Source of the DNA: Antrihabitans stalagmiti
GTDB lineage: Bacteria > Actinomycetota > Actinomycetes > Mycobacteriales > Mycobacteriaceae
Reading direction: 5' to 3'
NCBI RefSeq assembly: GCF_016482825.1
Contig: NZ_JAEMNV010000003.1
Span: 1 to 64,000, forward strand
DNA: 64,000 bases
The position numbers were made by a program, and so were the translations under genes. The notes under the pieces are model-generated. The model was not told the origin of the DNA and did not search any database. It saw nothing but the letters and a program-made list of their open reading frames with translations. Below are positions 15,198-24,115 of the stretch, one piece after another (within the stretch, counting starts at the first letter, position 1; each line of letters opens with the position of its first letter).

Positions 15198-15760
15198 CCC
15201 GCGCGAATGTTGTCACCGATCGCGTCCTGGTCGGACTCATCGGGTTGGCGTTTATGGCGCTCGGGTCGCTGGCGGTAGCGTGGCAACTCGACTACCTGCC
15301 CGAAGATCGTCGGACGCTCGTGCTTGCCTGGGCGGTGGGCGTGGACGAACAAGCCTGGTGGGCATGGGCATTGGGCGCAGGCGGCGCAGTCGCAATAGTG
15401 CTCGGCCTCTGGTGGCTGGTCGCTCATCGACCACGTCGAGGGCTCGGTGAGGTGACCTTGCCGGCATCCAACGGCGCAGGTGCACTGCGCGTCGACCTCG
15501 ACACGTTTGCTGCCGCAGCAGCCTCGACGCTCGGCACGACTCCGTCCATCGCGACCGCCCGGGGTAGGTCGCTCGCTGATCGCGGCCAACGGATCATCGA
15601 GATCTCCGCGACAGCTGCAGACAACGCCGGCCTCGCCGACGTCGTCTCCGCCGCCACGGCCCAGCAGGCAGACATCGTCGAATCGGCAACGGGCATCCCC
15701 GTCGTCACGCGGATCGCACTTCAAGCCAAACCACCACGGCGCGGCCGCACCGAGCGGTAG
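15194..15760 (+). CDS. AmaP-like alkaline shock membrane anchor
   Basis: A 188-residue protein with two transmembrane helices, about residues 11-30 and 53-77, the usual layout of the alkaline shock anchor AmaP. The C-terminal soluble part includes GEVTLPASNGAGALRVDLDTF and ADIVESATGIPVVTRIAL. The ATG overlaps the previous stop. It is the last gene of the coupled Asp23 run. A hairpin and then the csbD-like gene follow. Confidence 0.68.
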   Translation: MTRANVVTDRVLVGLIGLAFMALGSLAVAWQLDYLPEDRRTLVLAWAVGVDEQAWWAWALGAGGAVAIVLGLWWLVAHRPRRGLGEVTLPASNGAGALRVDLDTFAAAAASTLGTTPSIATARGRSLADRGQRIIEISATAADNAGLADVVSAATAQQADIVESATGIPVVTRIALQAKPPRRGRTER

Positions 15761-15776
15761 CGCGTACCCAAAGACA

Positions 15777-15797
15777 GCCCACTCGAATCGAGTGGGC
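15777..15797. terminator. Hairpin between the Asp23 operon and the csbD-like gene
   Basis: GCCCACTCGA and TCGAGTGGGC form perfect 10-bp arms around one central base, 17 bp after the AmaP-like stop and 20 bp before the csbD-like start. No T-run follows. It may be a partial terminator or an RNA processing or stability element that sets a separate level for csbD. Confidence 0.5.
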
Positions 15798-15816
15798 ACG
15801 TAGAAAGGAACACACC

Positions 15817-15990
15817 ATGGGAATTGTCGACAAGGCCAAGAACGCCGTCGAAGACACCGTCGGCAAGGTCAAGGAAGTTGTCGGTGACGCCACCAACAAC
15901 TCCGATCTCGAGGCAGAAGGCAAGAAGGACCAGGGTTCGGCCGGCATCAAGAAGGTCGGCGAGAACGTCAAGGACGTTTTCAAGAACTGA
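15817..15990 (+). CDS. CsbD family stress protein
   Basis: A 57-residue hydrophilic, Lys/Glu-rich protein. It has the CsbD pattern: AKNAVEDTVGKVKEVVGDAT, a short linker with DLEAEGKKDQ, and IKKVGENVKDVFKN. CsbD proteins are abundant general-stress proteins of unclear function. The ATG follows AAAGGA by six bases. A strong hairpin terminator comes 12 bp after the stop. Its place at the end of the Asp23 operon fits sigma-factor-controlled stress expression. Confidence 0.82.
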   Translation: MGIVDKAKNAVEDTVGKVKEVVGDATNNSDLEAEGKKDQGSAGIKKVGENVKDVFKN

Positions 15991-16002
15991 CGTTCGAGGG
16001 GT

Positions 16003-16035
16003 CGAGCGCGGGACCGATTACCGGTCCCGCGCTCG
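16003..16035. terminator. Strong hairpin after the csbD-like gene
   Basis: CGAGCGCGGGACCG (16003-16016) and CGGTCCCGCGCTCG (16022-16035) are perfect 14-bp arms around the loop ATTAC. It lies 12 bp after the stop codon. No T-run follows, as is common for terminators in high-GC actinobacteria. Confidence 0.75.
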
Positions 16036-16089
16036 CGGCGTTCGAACCGCCTGTGCCCGGCTGCTACGTACGCGTGTTGCAGATTCGGT

Positions 16090-16150
16090 GCCGAGCAGGC
16101 ACTAATCGGGGAGGCCTCACGCGTTTTGTTGCAGTAAGTGCCTGCTCGGC
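16090..16150. repeat. Perfect 14-bp inverted repeat in an intergenic region
   Basis: GCCGAGCAGGCACT at 16090-16103 is the exact inverse of AGTGCCTGCTCGGC at 16137-16150, separated by 33 bp. It lies between the csbD terminator and the HNH gene. It could be a mobile-element scar, an operator pair or an RNA stem. No ORF is contained. Confidence 0.55.
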
Positions 16151-16224
16151 GCCGTGGGTCGAAGGCGTTGTGGCCCAATGCTTTCACGTCGGAACCTGTC
16201 GGTGGGTGGCGATAGGATTCGATC

Positions 16225-17623
16225 ATGCTTTCGAACCCGACACCGCAACCCGCCACCCGGGTGGACGCTGCGTTGGCGAAGATCGAAGCAGGATTTCGTG
16301 AACTGCGCGACGCCGGATTCGACGAACTCGCCACCAACCCTCAACGCGTCGTCGTCACCCAACGCCTCGAAACGATCGGGCGCACCGTCCCCGGTTTCGT
16401 CTACCCGTTGATCAACACCATCGAACGTCAATGGCGCTGTGGGGAACTCGGCGACGACAACGTCGCCAACACCCTCGCCGACGCACTGCGGATCAGCCCC
16501 AGTGAGGCCCGCACCCGGATCCGGATCGCTGATGATCTGTCCCCGCAGGTGACATTCAGCGGAGCTCGGCGCAACCCGACCTATCCTGCGACCGCTGCAG
16601 CAGTGGCCGACGGTGCGATCGGTGATGAGCATGTGAAGGTGATCCGCGAATTCTTTCGCCATGTCCGGCTCGATGTCGAGAACGAGACCGCGGAGCTTGC
16701 CGAACAGAAACTTGCCGAGCAGGCCCGTGTCCTGCGGCCCGACCAACTGCGGACCGCGGCGAACCGGATTCTCGGGTATCTGAACCCGGACGGTCCCGCA
16801 GCCGGAAGCCGAACGGGCGCGTAAACGTAGTTTCACTCTCGGCCCTCAGGGTGCGGATCTGATGACGAAAGGCAGTTTCTGCGTCGACCCGGAACTGCGT
16901 GCGTATTTGGAGGCGGCGTTCGCGAAGTACGCCAAACCAGGTGTCCTCAACCCCGCGGACGAGGCGTCGACGGTCGAGGAGGAACCGGCGGCCGAGACGG
17001 TGAAGCGGGATGATCGGTCCCTGGAAAAGCGGCAGCACGACGCACTCAAAGCGATCCTGCGCGATGCATTGGCGTCCGGAACTCTCGGCCAGCATCGGGG
17101 TCTGCCGGTGACGGTGGTGGTGACGATGACGGTGAAGGAACTCGAAGAGGCGTCCGGGACCGCGATCACCGGCGGTGGATCACTGGTGCCGATCCGCGAA
17201 GTGTTGCGGATGGCTCGCCACGCCCGGCACTACCTGGCATTGTTCGATGATGCTGGTCGTCCGATCTATCTGGGCCGGTCCAAGCGGATCGCGCAGGGTG
17301 ATCAACGCCTCGTCTGTTTCGCCAAAGACAAGGGCTGTACCTTCCCGACGTGTTCACGACCAGCCAATATGTGCGCTTGTCATCATTGCCGGGAATGGGT
17401 TGCCCAACTCGGTCTCACCGATGTCGATCAGCTTGCGTTGGTGTGCGATACCCATCATCGGCTCGCCGGGGTGAAGGACACAGATTGGCACGCCATCGTC
17501 GCCGGCGCCGACCATAAATATCCTGGTCGGGTTCTGTGGGTTCCGCCGAAACATATCGATCCGACCCGAAAGCCGCGAATCAACCACTACTTCCATCCCC
17601 ACGAATACTGGGACCTCGACTGA
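16225..17623 (+). pseudogene. DUF222/HNH endonuclease (13E12-type), frameshifted
   Basis: Two adjacent frames make up one DUF222/HNH protein of about 465 residues. The first (16225-16824) holds the DUF222 helical region and ends at an artefactual stop after YLNPDGP. The second frame continues without loss, reading PEAERARKRSFTLGPQGADL from about 16802, then the rest of DUF222 and the HNH module CTFPTCSRPANMCACHHCREW with VCDTHH. One extra base near 16795-16806 explains the break. Such genes are multicopy in mycobacteria and rhodococci. The HNH core has CACHH rather than the usual C-D-x-H-H. A sequencing error is the alternative to a true pseudogene. Confidence 0.85.
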
Positions 17624-17928
17624 CGCTGACCGGCAGAGGGATTCGCCGTGCGTCCGATGACTCGCGCCCCCGGATCGGGTGTCAGCCAAGCAGGTGTCAT
17701 TCGGAAGGTGGATATATTTCGCTGCGTTCTGCTGCGACGATTGCGAGATCCCATGCAGGGGAGGGTGGTGCCCAGTCCTACATGTGGTCTCCAATCGAGG
17801 CGTCGGAATACGGAACTGATACCGCGGACTCTGCCGCCCCCATTCGGGGGTGGTGCGGATCGCCCCCCGCGCACGATGATGGGTGAACACCGTTACCGGT
17901 GCGAACGCTTCGTCGAAGAGGGGTATCC
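17624..17928. other. Intergenic region without recognised features
   Basis: About 305 bp between the HNH gene and the acyl-CoA synthetase. It holds no ORF with coding character, no strong inverted repeat and no tRNA-like fold. A GAGGGG ribosome site for the downstream GTG lies at its right end. Confidence 0.5.
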
Positions 17929-19464
17929 GTGCATTACCCGCTGGCAGTCACAGACTTCTTGGATCGTGCCGTCACCGTTTATCCGGACCGCATCGCGATC
18001 GTCGACGAACCGGATCAACCGGCCGATTCCTGGGGCGAGATCACCTATCGCGAAATGCATCGGCGCGCGCGGTCGCAGGCGGCAACTCTGGACGAACTCG
18101 GTATCGGGGTCGGGGCGAAAGTCGCGATCATCTCGCACAATTCGGCACGGCTACTGACCTCCTTCTTCGGCGTCTCGGGCTGGGGACGGGTCCTGGTGCC
18201 CATCAACTTTCGGCTCGCTGCTGCCGAGGTCAAATACATCGTCGAGCACTCCGAAGCCGAAGTCCTGCTGGTGGATCCAGCGTTGCGCTCGCTGTTGGAC
18301 GACTCTCGAAACAAGATCGACTGCAAACACGTCTTCGTGCTCGGCGAAGACGACGACAAGATCTGGGCGAGTTCGGCCGATCCCCAGCCGTGGGAAGCGG
18401 ACGAGGACGCGACCGCAACGATCAACTACACGTCCGGAACCACCGCCCGACCCAAAGGCGTCGAGATGACGCACCGCAACGAGTGGACGAACGCGACCGT
18501 GTTCGGTTGGCAATCCGGCGTGAACGACCGCGACGTCTACCTGCACACGCTGCCGATGTTCCATGCTAACGGGTGGGGCCAGCCGTTCGCCGCTACCGGT
18601 ATGGGCGTCACGCACGTCGTGATTCGGCAGATCGACGGCGCCGAGATCCTGCGTCGTATCCAACGGCACGGCGTCACCTATCTCTGTGCAGCGCCCGCGG
18701 TGGTGGCGGCAGCGCTCGACGCGGCAAAAGACTGGGACGGTCCCATCCCCGGACGCGACACCGTTCGCATCATCGTTGCCGGCGCCCCGCCGCCGACACG
18801 CACGATCGAGCGCGTCCGTGACGAACTCGGGTGGGAGTTCATCCAGATCTACGGCCTCACCGAGACCGCGCCACTGCTGACGATGTCGCGGATGCGTGCG
18901 GAGTGGGACGACCTCGATCCGTCCGAGCAAGCTCGCCGACTTGGGCGTGCGGGAGCCCCGGCCATCGGCGTGCGGATCAAGATCGACGAATCCGGCGAAG
19001 TTCTGACTCAGACCAATCACAACCTGAAGTCGTACTGGCGCAATCCAGAGGCAACCGCAGAAGCGCAGGCAGACAACTGGTTTCACACCGGCGACGGTGG
19101 AACGTTCGAGGACGGCTACCTCACGATCGCTGATCGGAAGAAGGACGTCATCATCACGGGCGGCGAGAACGTGTCGTCCATCGAGGTCGAGGACGCGCTT
19201 ATGCAGCACGAGGCGGTCCGCGAGGTTGCGGTCATCGGAATACCCGACGAGAAGTGGGGCGAACTTGTGACGGCGCTCGTCGTCCTCGACGGCGACGTGA
19301 CCGCCGAAGATCTGATCACCCACTGCCGCAAGTACTTGGCGGGTTACAAGTGCCCCAAGCGGATCGAGTTCCGTGCCGAGCTGGTGCGCACCGCCACCGG
19401 GAAGTTGCAGAAATTCAAACTGCGGCAGCCATTTTGGGACGGGCAGGATCGTCAGATCAATTGA
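17929..19464 (+). CDS. AMP-forming acyl-CoA synthetase
   Basis: A 511-residue member of the ANL superfamily, which activates carboxylic acids to acyl-AMP and then acyl-CoA. The P-loop is YTSGTTARPKG (about 167-177), with Ala where Gly is usual. Later come IYGLTETAPLL, WFHTGDGG, ADRKKDVIITGGENVSSIEVE and a final TATGKLQKFKLR with the catalytic Lys. The GTG at 17929 has GAGGGG about seven bases upstream. It is monocistronic and convergent with the next gene. Chain-length preference cannot be read. Confidence 0.87.
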   Translation: MHYPLAVTDFLDRAVTVYPDRIAIVDEPDQPADSWGEITYREMHRRARSQAATLDELGIGVGAKVAIISHNSARLLTSFFGVSGWGRVLVPINFRLAAAEVKYIVEHSEAEVLLVDPALRSLLDDSRNKIDCKHVFVLGEDDDKIWASSADPQPWEADEDATATINYTSGTTARPKGVEMTHRNEWTNATVFGWQSGVNDRDVYLHTLPMFHANGWGQPFAATGMGVTHVVIRQIDGAEILRRIQRHGVTYLCAAPAVVAAALDAAKDWDGPIPGRDTVRIIVAGAPPPTRTIERVRDELGWEFIQIYGLTETAPLLTMSRMRAEWDDLDPSEQARRLGRAGAPAIGVRIKIDESGEVLTQTNHNLKSYWRNPEATAEAQADNWFHTGDGGTFEDGYLTIADRKKDVIITGGENVSSIEVEDALMQHEAVREVAVIGIPDEKWGELVTALVVLDGDVTAEDLITHCRKYLAGYKCPKRIEFRAELVRTATGKLQKFKLRQPFWDGQDRQIN

Positions 19465-19477
19465 GTGTGCTGCTGGT

Positions 19478-19533
19478 GCTCCACTCGCGTGTCCCGAGCG
19501 CGGAAACCCGCGCCGACACGTCGGAAGTGGAGC
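19478..19533. terminator. Long imperfect hairpin between convergent genes
   Basis: GCTCCACT (19478-19485) pairs with AGTGGAGC (19526-19533). Inside, CGCGTGTC and GACACGTCG, then GCGCGG and CCGCGC, extend an interrupted stem. It fills the 70-bp gap between the convergent synthetase and hydrolase stops, so it probably terminates both. Confidence 0.6.
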
Positions 19534-19534
19534 G

Positions 19535-20332
19535 TCAGCCGTCGACCCTCGCGAAGTGATCACGCAGATGACCCGCGACGATCTCGAGTTGCTCGGCGCT
19601 GACCGAGTGTCCGGCTGCCTCGACGGTGAGGTGCCTGCCACCCGATGCGGCGGCGATGTTCTCCGACGAGATCGGCGGCGGGTAGGCGTGATCTTCGGAG
19701 CCTGCAATGGCAAGGACGGGCACCTTCGTCGATGCCAACTCGTCGACGATGGAGCGCCTGTGGATGACCTGGTGCGCCGAATCGGCAATCGAATTCGGTA
19801 GCGACAACATGTGCAGACGCCATTGCTTTGCCGCGGGCGTTTCCTCGGCGATCGAGGTGTCGCCGAACATGATGTACATCAGGATGTCGATCAATTCGGC
19901 AGGACCCTTGTCCCGTGCCGCGGCGACGACCGGCTCGAACTCCGCGAGCTTGTGCTCTTCTTCTGCCGAAGAATTGAGGGCGACCGCCGACCGCAGTAGG
20001 TCAGGCCGACGCGCGGCGAGCCGAAGGGCGACGAAACCACCCATCGAGTTGCCGACGAAGTGGCACGGTCCGAGTTCGAGCGCCTCGATCAGCGCTGCGG
20101 CGTCGTCGGTGAGGGTGTCCATGTCGAGCTGATCCAGCGGGGCACTTGCGCTTTCGCCCTGTCCGCGATGGTCGTAGGTCACGACTCGGTACTGCGGCGA
20201 GAAGTGCTCCAAGTGGTAATCGAACATCGCGCGGTTGAAGAAGAGCGAGTGGCTGAACACGACGGCGGTCGCGTCCTTCGGTCCCGCCTCGTCGTAGGCC
20301 AGTGTCGTTCCGTTCACGTCGATCGATGCCAT
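19535..20332 (-). CDS. Alpha/beta hydrolase, 3-oxoadipate enol-lactonase-like
   Basis: A 265-residue alpha/beta hydrolase. It shows DHRGQGES (54-61), the nucleophile elbow GNSMGG with Ser96, GSEDHAYPP with the acidic residue, and a late AGHSVS with His. The pattern is close to enol-lactonases of the PcaD type and related esterases. No protocatechuate genes are nearby, so that pathway role is unsupported. The ATG follows GAGGAG by eight bases; longer in-frame starts run into the promoter. It is divergent from an AraC gene, which may control it. Confidence 0.8.
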   Translation of the reverse strand: MASIDVNGTTLAYDEAGPKDATAVVFSHSLFFNRAMFDYHLEHFSPQYRVVTYDHRGQGESASAPLDQLDMDTLTDDAAALIEALELGPCHFVGNSMGGFVALRLAARRPDLLRSAVALNSSAEEEHKLAEFEPVVAAARDKGPAELIDILMYIMFGDTSIAEETPAAKQWRLHMLSLPNSIADSAHQVIHRRSIVDELASTKVPVLAIAGSEDHAYPPPISSENIAAASGGRHLTVEAAGHSVSAEQLEIVAGHLRDHFARVDG

Positions 20333-20464
20333 CGTCAATCTCCTCGTGTCGTTGACATCAACGGTAGGCACTCCAGCGACGCCGGACTTCTCCCCACGCG
20401 CAGACAACACCCTCGCGCGCGCAAGCCTTCCTCGCCTACTGTGGATCGGGAGTGAGGCGGCGCG

Positions 20465-21433
20465 ATGCGGACAGAGCAGTACACCCCCAGTCAGTACACA
20501 CACAGGCGAACTTCGACGCTAGATCTCGACCCAGGTGAGCGAGCCGAGTTCTGGACCGAACATGTCCGCGAGAACCACTGCCTCTTCGACTATCGCTTTC
20601 CCGGTGGCAACGACTTTCACGGCGCGACGCAAGTCCAGCGGGCCAGAGGGTTTCAGCTGGTGGAGTTCTGGTCGGACGGCATCGACTACGTGCGGTCGAT
20701 CGAGCAGATTCGCCGCGATCCCAACGACGACTACAGGTTGGTGGTCCCGTACAGGGGTGCGCTGACGATCCGCATCGACGACGGTTCGATCACGCTCGGT
20801 CCCGGCACTGCAGGACTCATCTCGACGCGAACGCCCTTCGAACTTCTGCATGGCCGGGCTGTGCAGGCATTGGTCCTGACTATTCCCGCCGCGACAGCCG
20901 ACCGCACACACGGGTTCGAGCCCGCCGCGCAAACGCTGGATCTGCGCGCCGGACTCGGCGTTGTGCTCGGCTCGATGATTCGCACGCTCGCGGACGAGCG
21001 GGGTCACTTCGCGGCGCACGACTTCGAGATCGCATGTGAGCACATCGTTGAGTTGTCGTCCGCACTGACCAGCAGAATCCAGGAGTCGGGAGCTGATACG
21101 GGACTAGCTGCGGTCGAGTCGTCCGTGCGCAGGCATGTGCGGCTCAACTCGGACGTGCCAACCCTCAACGGTGGGGTGATCGCGCGCGAACTCGGGTGGT
21201 CGCTTCGACAGGTTCAGTTGGCTTTGCAGCGGGCAGGCACAACGCCGCGTGAGTTGATCCGTGAGGAAAGACTTCGGCAGGCCCGGCGACGCCTCGTCGA
21301 CCCAGCGCTTCGCAATCTCAGCATCGCGGAAGTTGCTTTCGCGTCCGGGTTTTCGTCACTCAGCAACTTCGGCGCCGCATTCGGCGAACGATTCGGAGCA
21401 ACTCCGCGTGAAGTGCGTGGCCTGCTCGATTAG
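20465..21433 (+). CDS. AraC-family transcriptional regulator
   Basis: A 322-residue regulator. The N-terminal ~200 residues form an AraC-binding-like-2 domain (LVVPYRGALTIRIDDG, then LGPGTAGLISTRTPFEL). The C-terminal ~100 residues are the AraC DNA-binding domain with two helix-turn-helices: VIARELGWSLRQVQLALQ and LSIAEVAFASGFSSLSNFG, ending in FGATPREVR. The ATG follows GAGG. It is divergent from the hydrolase across 132 bp; CAGTACAC occurs twice just inside the gene. Its stop is adjacent to that of the secreted lipase. The effector is unknown. Confidence 0.88.
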   Translation: MRTEQYTPSQYTHRRTSTLDLDPGERAEFWTEHVRENHCLFDYRFPGGNDFHGATQVQRARGFQLVEFWSDGIDYVRSIEQIRRDPNDDYRLVVPYRGALTIRIDDGSITLGPGTAGLISTRTPFELLHGRAVQALVLTIPAATADRTHGFEPAAQTLDLRAGLGVVLGSMIRTLADERGHFAAHDFEIACEHIVELSSALTSRIQESGADTGLAAVESSVRRHVRLNSDVPTLNGGVIARELGWSLRQVQLALQRAGTTPRELIREERLRQARRRLVDPALRNLSIAEVAFASGFSSLSNFGAAFGERFGATPREVRGLLD

Positions 21434-22672
21434 CTAGCGGACCACGGTGCTGCAGCCGGGCTGTGCGGGGGTGCCGGTCAGCCGCTCCGCGAGCCATGCG
21501 AAAGCCACGGGTTTCCCGGTCCCCGAAACGACGCTGTGGTCACCCGGCATCTCCTCCAGCCGCACCGAGGCACCGCCCGCACACCACTCGTTCTGCAGGT
21601 TCTCGGCTCCCTCCTTGGGGATCCAATAGTCCTGCAGCCCTTGGTAGATGAAGATCGGTGTGGTGGGAGCCGAGGCGCCCATACGGTTTTCGGCGATGAC
21701 CTGTCGAATCAGCGGATCGGTGAAGGAGTTCTGGTCCTTGGCGAGTGCTTCGATGGGAAGCATAAAAATGCCCTGGTAGGAAAGGATATCGGCGCATTGG
21801 TCCTTGTTGACCTGCATGAGCCGCAAACCGTTCGCGTTGTACAGCCGGAGCAGTTCCGGGTATTCGCGCGCCAATCCGGTCGACGCGGCGAGGTAGAGCC
21901 CGGACCCGATCTGGCCATTGAGCGACTTGTGCAAAATGTTGTAATCGGTTGGCGGACCACCGAATGCGACTCCGACGATGTTCAGTTCGGGCGCGTAGCT
22001 CGGCGCAAGTTGTGCTGCCCAGCCGGACGCGATCGCGCCGCCGGAGTATCCGGTTATGCCGATCGGCGACGACGCGGTGAGGCCGAGTTCGCTGCGACCG
22101 ACTGCCGCGCGCAACGAATCGAGCACGGTGTGGCCCGAGACGAGTCCGGCCGAGTAAGCCTGTCGTGGGCCCTGGTAGTCGGTGACGACGACGGCGAAGT
22201 TGCGGGAGAGCAGGCTCTCTATCGAGTCTTCTTCGGCGACTGTGCCTTTCGGCAGCATCGCCGATGGGGCGCAGGCATTGCCGAGCGAGTCGATTGCGAT
22301 GTTGTACGAGACGACGGGGCGGGGTCCGCCGCCGGTCCATTCCGCGGTCGGGACGATGACGCTGGTGGCCGCTGCGATCGGACGATTTTTGGAATCGGTG
22401 GACCGAAATAGCAGCTGCGTCGTTGCGCTCGGAACCGCGAGACCGGGCACGGTGATGCCACGGGTTCGCAGGACCGTTCCCGGAGCGGTCGCCTCGAAGC
22501 CTGCTGTCGGTTCGAAGAACGGATCCCCAAGGGGCGTAGGAAGATACAGCGGTGGATTCGGTTTCGGATCGAGAAAGTCCGATGCGGGGTCGGCGTGTGC
22601 GGTCGCACCGGACCACGTCATAAGTGTTGCGGTGGCTGCCAACAATGCGCTTGTAAGCCAGGGCCTAGCCAC
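21434..22672 (-). CDS. Secreted lipase (LIP family)
   Basis: A 412-residue exported alpha/beta hydrolase of the secretory lipase family typical of mycolic-acid actinomycetes. A signal peptide ends near AHA-DP (residue 27). The mature part has a proline-rich start, the VVVTDYQGPR oxyanion region, the nucleophile elbow GYSGG (208-212, Ser210), GLQDYW with a candidate acid and GDHSVV with the His. It overlaps the upstream Pro/Ala-rich gene by 8 bp, suggesting cotranscription. Triacylglycerol or other lipid esters are the expected substrates. Confidence 0.85.
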   Translation of the reverse strand: MARPWLTSALLAATATLMTWSGATAHADPASDFLDPKPNPPLYLPTPLGDPFFEPTAGFEATAPGTVLRTRGITVPGLAVPSATTQLLFRSTDSKNRPIAAATSVIVPTAEWTGGGPRPVVSYNIAIDSLGNACAPSAMLPKGTVAEEDSIESLLSRNFAVVVTDYQGPRQAYSAGLVSGHTVLDSLRAAVGRSELGLTASSPIGITGYSGGAIASGWAAQLAPSYAPELNIVGVAFGGPPTDYNILHKSLNGQIGSGLYLAASTGLAREYPELLRLYNANGLRLMQVNKDQCADILSYQGIFMLPIEALAKDQNSFTDPLIRQVIAENRMGASAPTTPIFIYQGLQDYWIPKEGAENLQNEWCAGGASVRLEEMPGDHSVVSGTGKPVAFAWLAERLTGTPAQPGCSTVVR

Positions 22673-24005
22673 CGTGCAACCACCGGTCCTTCAGTTGTCC
22701 GTGGTGTTCCCACCACTGCTCGATTGCTCTCGGGTCGGAGCCTAGCGGCGGCGGCGGCCCCTCACCCGGGAACAGGCCGATCGCGTTCGGCGCGCCGACC
22801 TTTGCTGGTAGCGGTGGTGCCGGCTGCGGTCGCGGCGCGACCGGTGCACTTGCCGGCTGTTGGGGAGCAACGGAATTCGGCACATTGTCTGCGGGCCACG
22901 GGGTTGCCGGTGCGGGCGCAACGTTCGGCTGCGTCCAGTCCGGCGTCGCGGGCGCGGCGTCGACGCGCGCGGGATCGGCGGGAGCACCTGCAGCAGGAGT
23001 CGGGACAGGTGCGGCCGGGGCAGCGGCAGCCGGGGTCGGTGCGTCGACCGACGGAGCGAGCGCCGCGAGCTGTGCCGCCGAGAGAGTCGTCGAATCAGTT
23101 CCCGCCGCGGACCCGGCGAGAAGTTGCGTAGCACCGAGGGTGCCGAGACCGACCAACGCGGCCGCTGCGGCAACGGCAACGACCCTCTTGCGGTTGGAGC
23201 GACCGGTCGTTGCGACCACTGCCGTCGGTTCTTCGGGCTCGGGTTCGGTTACCAGTTCGGGCGTGGGAGTTGCGACGACCGGTGCGACAAGCGGAGCTGC
23301 CTCGGTGCTCGCAGGCTCGGCCTCGTGGGTGTCGCGCGCGATCAGTGCTGCGCCGATCGCTTCGGCGGATTCGAGTTCCGGGGCGAGGATGACGGGAACG
23401 CCGAAGCCGAGCTCGAGAACGGGCGCAACCTCTGGTTCGTCGGCCGACGCGCCGAGCAGTACGACGGCATCTGGCTTGGCGTCGATCGAATCGAGCAGCG
23501 ACCAGGCCTGGCTCACCGATGCGCCGATGGCACCGGCGTCGATGTCGCCGCCAGTTGCGGTATCGGATGCGAGGACCTCGGTGCGACCCGCGTCGACGAC
23601 CGAAAGTGCTTTGTGGTCGTAGATGACCTCGTACACGAGCAGCGTGGCGTAATCGTCCAGGTCGGGCATGTCTTTCACAGTCGCAAGGAGAGCGGAATCG
23701 GCTGTCACCAGTGACGACGAACTCCATCGACCGTCGGCCAGTCGGCTTTCGATGGCAGTGCGCTCACCCGAGGTGTGGCACGAAACGACCGTTGCATCGA
23801 TCTCCTCGTCGGGACCGAGTTCGGCCTCCAGCGCGTCGAGGACGGACGCTACCGCCGCGGCTGTCGCCGGGTCGGTTTCCGCGACCAGATCTCGTTCACC
23901 GCGGTTGAGCACACGGGGTGGCGAATCCGGTGAATCAGCAATGTTGTCAGCGAGCAGCACGCCACGCACTACCCCACTCTCGGTCGAAACGCCGATTGTG
24001 GCCAT
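22665..24005 (-). CDS. Membrane protein with actin-fold-like N-terminus and Pro/Ala-rich tail
   Basis: A 446-residue protein. The first ~240 residues (MATIGVSTESGVVRGVLL, then SVVDAGRTEVLASDTATGGD) suggest an ATPase or actin-like fold as in mycobacterial DUF7159-like proteins. One membrane helix follows at about 273-295 (RKRVVAVAAAAALVGLGTLG), then a Pro/Ala-rich external stretch ending in a small conserved tail. The ATG has GAGG nine bases upstream. Translational coupling to the secreted lipase suggests a cell-envelope role. The fold assignment is by eye. Confidence 0.62.
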   Translation of the reverse strand: MATIGVSTESGVVRGVLLADNIADSPDSPPRVLNRGERDLVAETDPATAAAVASVLDALEAELGPDEEIDATVVSCHTSGERTAIESRLADGRWSSSSLVTADSALLATVKDMPDLDDYATLLVYEVIYDHKALSVVDAGRTEVLASDTATGGDIDAGAIGASVSQAWSLLDSIDAKPDAVVLLGASADEPEVAPVLELGFGVPVILAPELESAEAIGAALIARDTHEAEPASTEAAPLVAPVVATPTPELVTEPEPEEPTAVVATTGRSNRKRVVAVAAAAALVGLGTLGATQLLAGSAAGTDSTTLSAAQLAALAPSVDAPTPAAAAPAAPVPTPAAGAPADPARVDAAPATPDWTQPNVAPAPATPWPADNVPNSVAPQQPASAPVAPRPQPAPPLPAKVGAPNAIGLFPGEGPPPPLGSDPRAIEQWWEHHGQLKDRWLHGG

Positions 24006-24115
24006 GTGGTCAACCTCCCGATAGGAATCCCTCGTTATGTATTCGTGACTGGTCGGTTCCCAGATGGGAGCCCGACGAGTGACGACCGTTACAGGGGTAC
24101 CCCATTTCTCGGAGA

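Noticed and set aside
16036-16060. Second T-loop-like GTTCGAA near the csbD terminator
   Set aside because: No cloverleaf can be built from the flanking bases.
20475-20510. CAGTACAC direct repeat at the start of the AraC gene considered as an operator
   Set aside because: Both copies are within the coding start and show no dyad symmetry. The evidence is too weak for a separate call.
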